From the NCBI GenBank assembly GCA_030706065.1, contig JAUZPH010000155.1, positions 1 to 8,103 on the forward strand: a stretch of DNA of 8,103 bases. The letters are read 5' to 3'. This document shows positions 6,792 to 8,103 of this stretch, piece after piece; the first letter of the stretch is position 1; the number at the start of each line of letters is the position of its first letter. This DNA is from Bacillota bacterium (GTDB lineage: Bacteria > Bacillota > Clostridia > Clostridiales > Clostridiaceae). A program made the position numbers and the translations under genes. The notes under the pieces were generated by a model that saw only the letters and a list, made by a program, of their open reading frames with translations, did not search any database and had not been told where the DNA came from.

Positions 6792-6796
6792 GGAGG
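6792..6796 (+). promoter_or_regulatory. Ribosome binding site deciding the start of the third cyclase gene
   Basis: GGAGG lies 5 nt before ATG 6802. A TTG at 6790 in the same frame overlaps this site and so cannot be the functional start. Confidence 0.8.
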
Positions 6797-6801
6797 GTTC
6801 T

Positions 6802-7896
6802 ATGATAAATGATTTTTTTATTAATTTACTTTTATTGGTTTCTATGATGTTTATTGGGGGACATTTATCAAAGGATACACCCTTTGATACAGACTCGGGA
6901 ATTGTTACAAAGACTTTTCTGGGGATAGGTGGCGGCGTTCTTGCCATATTTATGATGATTTACTCCATAAAGATTGAAGGTACAACAACTCTAATTGATC
7001 TCAGAATTATAGCTTTGATGTCGGTGTTTTATATTGGTGGATTACTGCCGGCTGTCATTACAGGTATAATAACGGTAGTGTTCCGTAGCTTGTACTATGG
7101 ATTTAATCAATCCGCTGTTGTTGCTATTATTCAAGTTGTTGCACTGCTGATATTGTATTCAATAATTAATGGGTTAAAGTATGGCAGTTTAAAAAAATGG
7201 ATAGTAATGTATGCTGCCAGTATTATAGTGTTGTTTAGCACGTGGTATTACTTATTGTTTAATGTGAGTAATTTAATTAGTATACTTATGGGTTACATGG
7301 CCGTAGCAACAATTGCTGCAATATTAGCTTATTCTCTGCTTCGTTATGTAAAGTTGTCCAATGAATTATACAGAAGATATAAGAATGAGGCTACTAAGGA
7401 CTTTTTAACAGGTTTAAGCAATACAAGACAATTTGATAAGATTTTTGACAGCAGTGCAGCAAATGCAAAGGAAAAAGGGGAAAAGCTAGCCTGTCTCATG
7501 ATTGATATAGATCATTTTAAGAATGTAAATGATACCTTTGGGCATGCAGTTGGGGATATAGTATTAAGAGAATTGGCGGCTGTTTTGAAAAAAACCTGCA
7601 GAATATTTGACATAGTTTCCAGAGTTGGAGGAGAAGAGTTTTGTGTGCTGCTGATCAACTGTTCTCAAGAACGGGCTGCAGAGATTGGAAAACAAATATG
7701 TGATGAAGTAAAAAATCACAAGTTTGACATAGGCGATAATAGGAGTATAAATATTACTGTTTCAGTAGGGGCAGCCACATATCCGGATACCATAGATGAC
7801 AGTGAGATGCTGCTGAAGCAGGCGGATGATTCACTGTATAAGGCAAAGCAAACGGGGAGAAACAGAGTGTGTACATCAAATACATGTGAATTATAA
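6802..7896 (+). CDS. Diguanylate cyclase with 5TMR-LYT-type membrane sensor
   Basis: Predicted to make c-di-GMP from GTP at the membrane; it has no EAL or HD-GYP domain. It has 364 residues. Residues 4-180 hold about six hydrophobic segments. The stretch with YSI, DLR (66-68), IGGLLPAVITG and FRSLYYG matches the 5TM receptor module of LytS-type sensors (5TMR-LYT). A short linker (181-198) leads to the GGDEF domain (about 198-362), with DFLTGLSN at 200-207, metal-site DIDHFKNVND, GHAVGD, and the active-site variant GGEEF at 276-280, which is a functional form in known cyclases. The inhibitory site RIFD is at 267-270, five residues before GGEEF as expected. It begins 30 nt after paralogue B and is the last gene of the cluster, followed by a terminator. 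Its cyclase domain is clearly less similar to the two large proteins than they are to each other, so it is not a product of the same recent duplication. Confidence 0.92.
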   Translation: MINDFFINLLLLVSMMFIGGHLSKDTPFDTDSGIVTKTFLGIGGGVLAIFMMIYSIKIEGTTTLIDLRIIALMSVFYIGGLLPAVITGIITVVFRSLYYGFNQSAVVAIIQVVALLILYSIINGLKYGSLKKWIVMYAASIIVLFSTWYYLLFNVSNLISILMGYMAVATIAAILAYSLLRYVKLSNELYRRYKNEATKDFLTGLSNTRQFDKIFDSSAANAKEKGEKLACLMIDIDHFKNVNDTFGHAVGDIVLRELAAVLKKTCRIFDIVSRVGGEEFCVLLINCSQERAAEIGKQICDEVKNHKFDIGDNRSINITVSVGAATYPDTIDDSEMLLKQADDSLYKAKQTGRNRVCTSNTCEL

Positions 7897-7912
7897 AGAT
7901 AAGCCACTTTCG

Positions 7913-7950
7913 AGGACTGAATCCTGTATTGAGCAGGACCCAGTCCTTTT
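7913..7950 (+). terminator. Intrinsic terminator of the c-di-GMP operon
   Basis: AGGACTG (7913-7919) pairs with CAGTCCT (7941-7947). Inside it TCCTG (7922-7926) pairs with CAGGA (7934-7938), separated by a symmetric 2x2 internal loop (AA/CC). The terminal loop is 7 nt, and a short T run (7947-7950) follows. It starts 17 nt after the stop of the third gene. The U tract is short, so efficiency is uncertain, but position and pairing are convincing. Confidence 0.7.
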
Positions 7951-7969
7951 AGTTTGCTCTTCATATATG

Positions 7970-7995
7970 TGCTTCATAAGCAGTGTCTTTTTACT
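7970..7995 (+). terminator. Possible weak second hairpin
   Basis: TGCTT (7970-7974) and AAGCA (7978-7982) form a 5-bp stem with a 3-nt loop, followed by a T-rich stretch (7987-7992). It may act as a back-up terminator after the main one. The stem is short, so this is a weak call. Confidence 0.25.
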
Positions 7996-7997
7996 AC

Positions 7998-8102
7998 TCA
8001 CTTACATTTGTTTGATAATTTAAATAAACATTCCTCATTAGGATATCTGATAAAATCATTTGCAATGGTATCCATATACATAGGACCTTCTGTGCCTATT
8101 TG
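7998..8102 (-). CDS. Possible C-terminal end of an unidentified convergent gene
   Basis: One minus-strand frame is open from the right edge for 34 codons and ends in TGA at 8000-7998; the other two minus-strand frames meet early stops. The visible peptide begins QIGTEGPMYMDTI and ends SNKCK. Its composition is protein-like, but I do not recognise the family. The fragment is too short to be sure it is coding. If real, the gene converges on the c-di-GMP operon, and no good terminator for it is visible on its own strand. Confidence 0.4.
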   Translation of the reverse strand, partial: QIGTEGPMYMDTIANDFIRYPNEECLFKLSNKCK

Positions 8103-8103
8103 C

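Noticed and set aside
6790..6801. TTG start four codons upstream for the third cyclase gene
   Set aside because: The TTG overlaps the GGAGG site that serves ATG 6802.
7826..8023. Plus-strand open frame of 65 codons at the end of the third gene
   Set aside because: It overlaps the C-terminus of the cyclase gene in another frame, passes through the terminator hairpin and has no ribosome binding site.

Overview
The window looks like a low-GC Gram-positive genome, probably Clostridia. The DNA is AT-rich, ribosome binding sites are strong GGAGG types, the best promoter is a TTGAAA/TAAAAT sigma-A type, and a short palindrome of the GGGGACGG...GTCCC kind (in my recollection common in clostridial genomes) is present. 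No species call is possible from the sequence alone. Nearly all of the window is one plus-strand cluster of three membrane-anchored cyclic-di-GMP enzymes.

Layout: (1) 1-157, minus strand: the N-terminal end of an arginine deiminase/amidinotransferase-like protein, running off the left edge. (2) 158-505: a divergent intergenic region with a good promoter at 305-333, then a leader of about 165 nt carrying an intrinsic-terminator-like hairpin (404-445) and a possible competing pairing, so the operon may be controlled by attenuation. (3) 506-3601 and 3700-6771: two tandem paralogues of about 1030 residues, each with a 7TM sensor region, a second block of about six membrane segments, then GAF, GGDEF and EAL domains with complete catalytic motifs. 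(4) 6802-7896: a smaller diguanylate cyclase with a 5TMR-LYT-type membrane sensor and a GGEEF domain. (5) 7913-7950: a two-part hairpin terminator closing the operon. (6) 7998-8102, minus strand: a possible C-terminal end of an unidentified convergent gene.

The three genes could make and degrade c-di-GMP in response to membrane or extracellular signals. The first two are potentially bifunctional (cyclase plus phosphodiesterase), and the third is cyclase only. All three carry the RxxD product-inhibition site.

The most notable feature is the relationship of the two large paralogues. Their cytoplasmic halves are about 90% identical in protein, collinear without an indel at a constant 3203-bp offset, while their membrane halves are far more diverged. 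The change is abrupt, at about 1740-1766 / 4943-4969. This suggests gene conversion, or a swap of sensor modules onto a shared output cassette. A second oddity is a REP-like palindrome inside the 3' end of the first paralogue, which gives it a foreign C-terminal tail. I see no CRISPR array, tRNA, rRNA or complete mobile element, and no sequence matching the c-di-GMP-I (GEMM) riboswitch.
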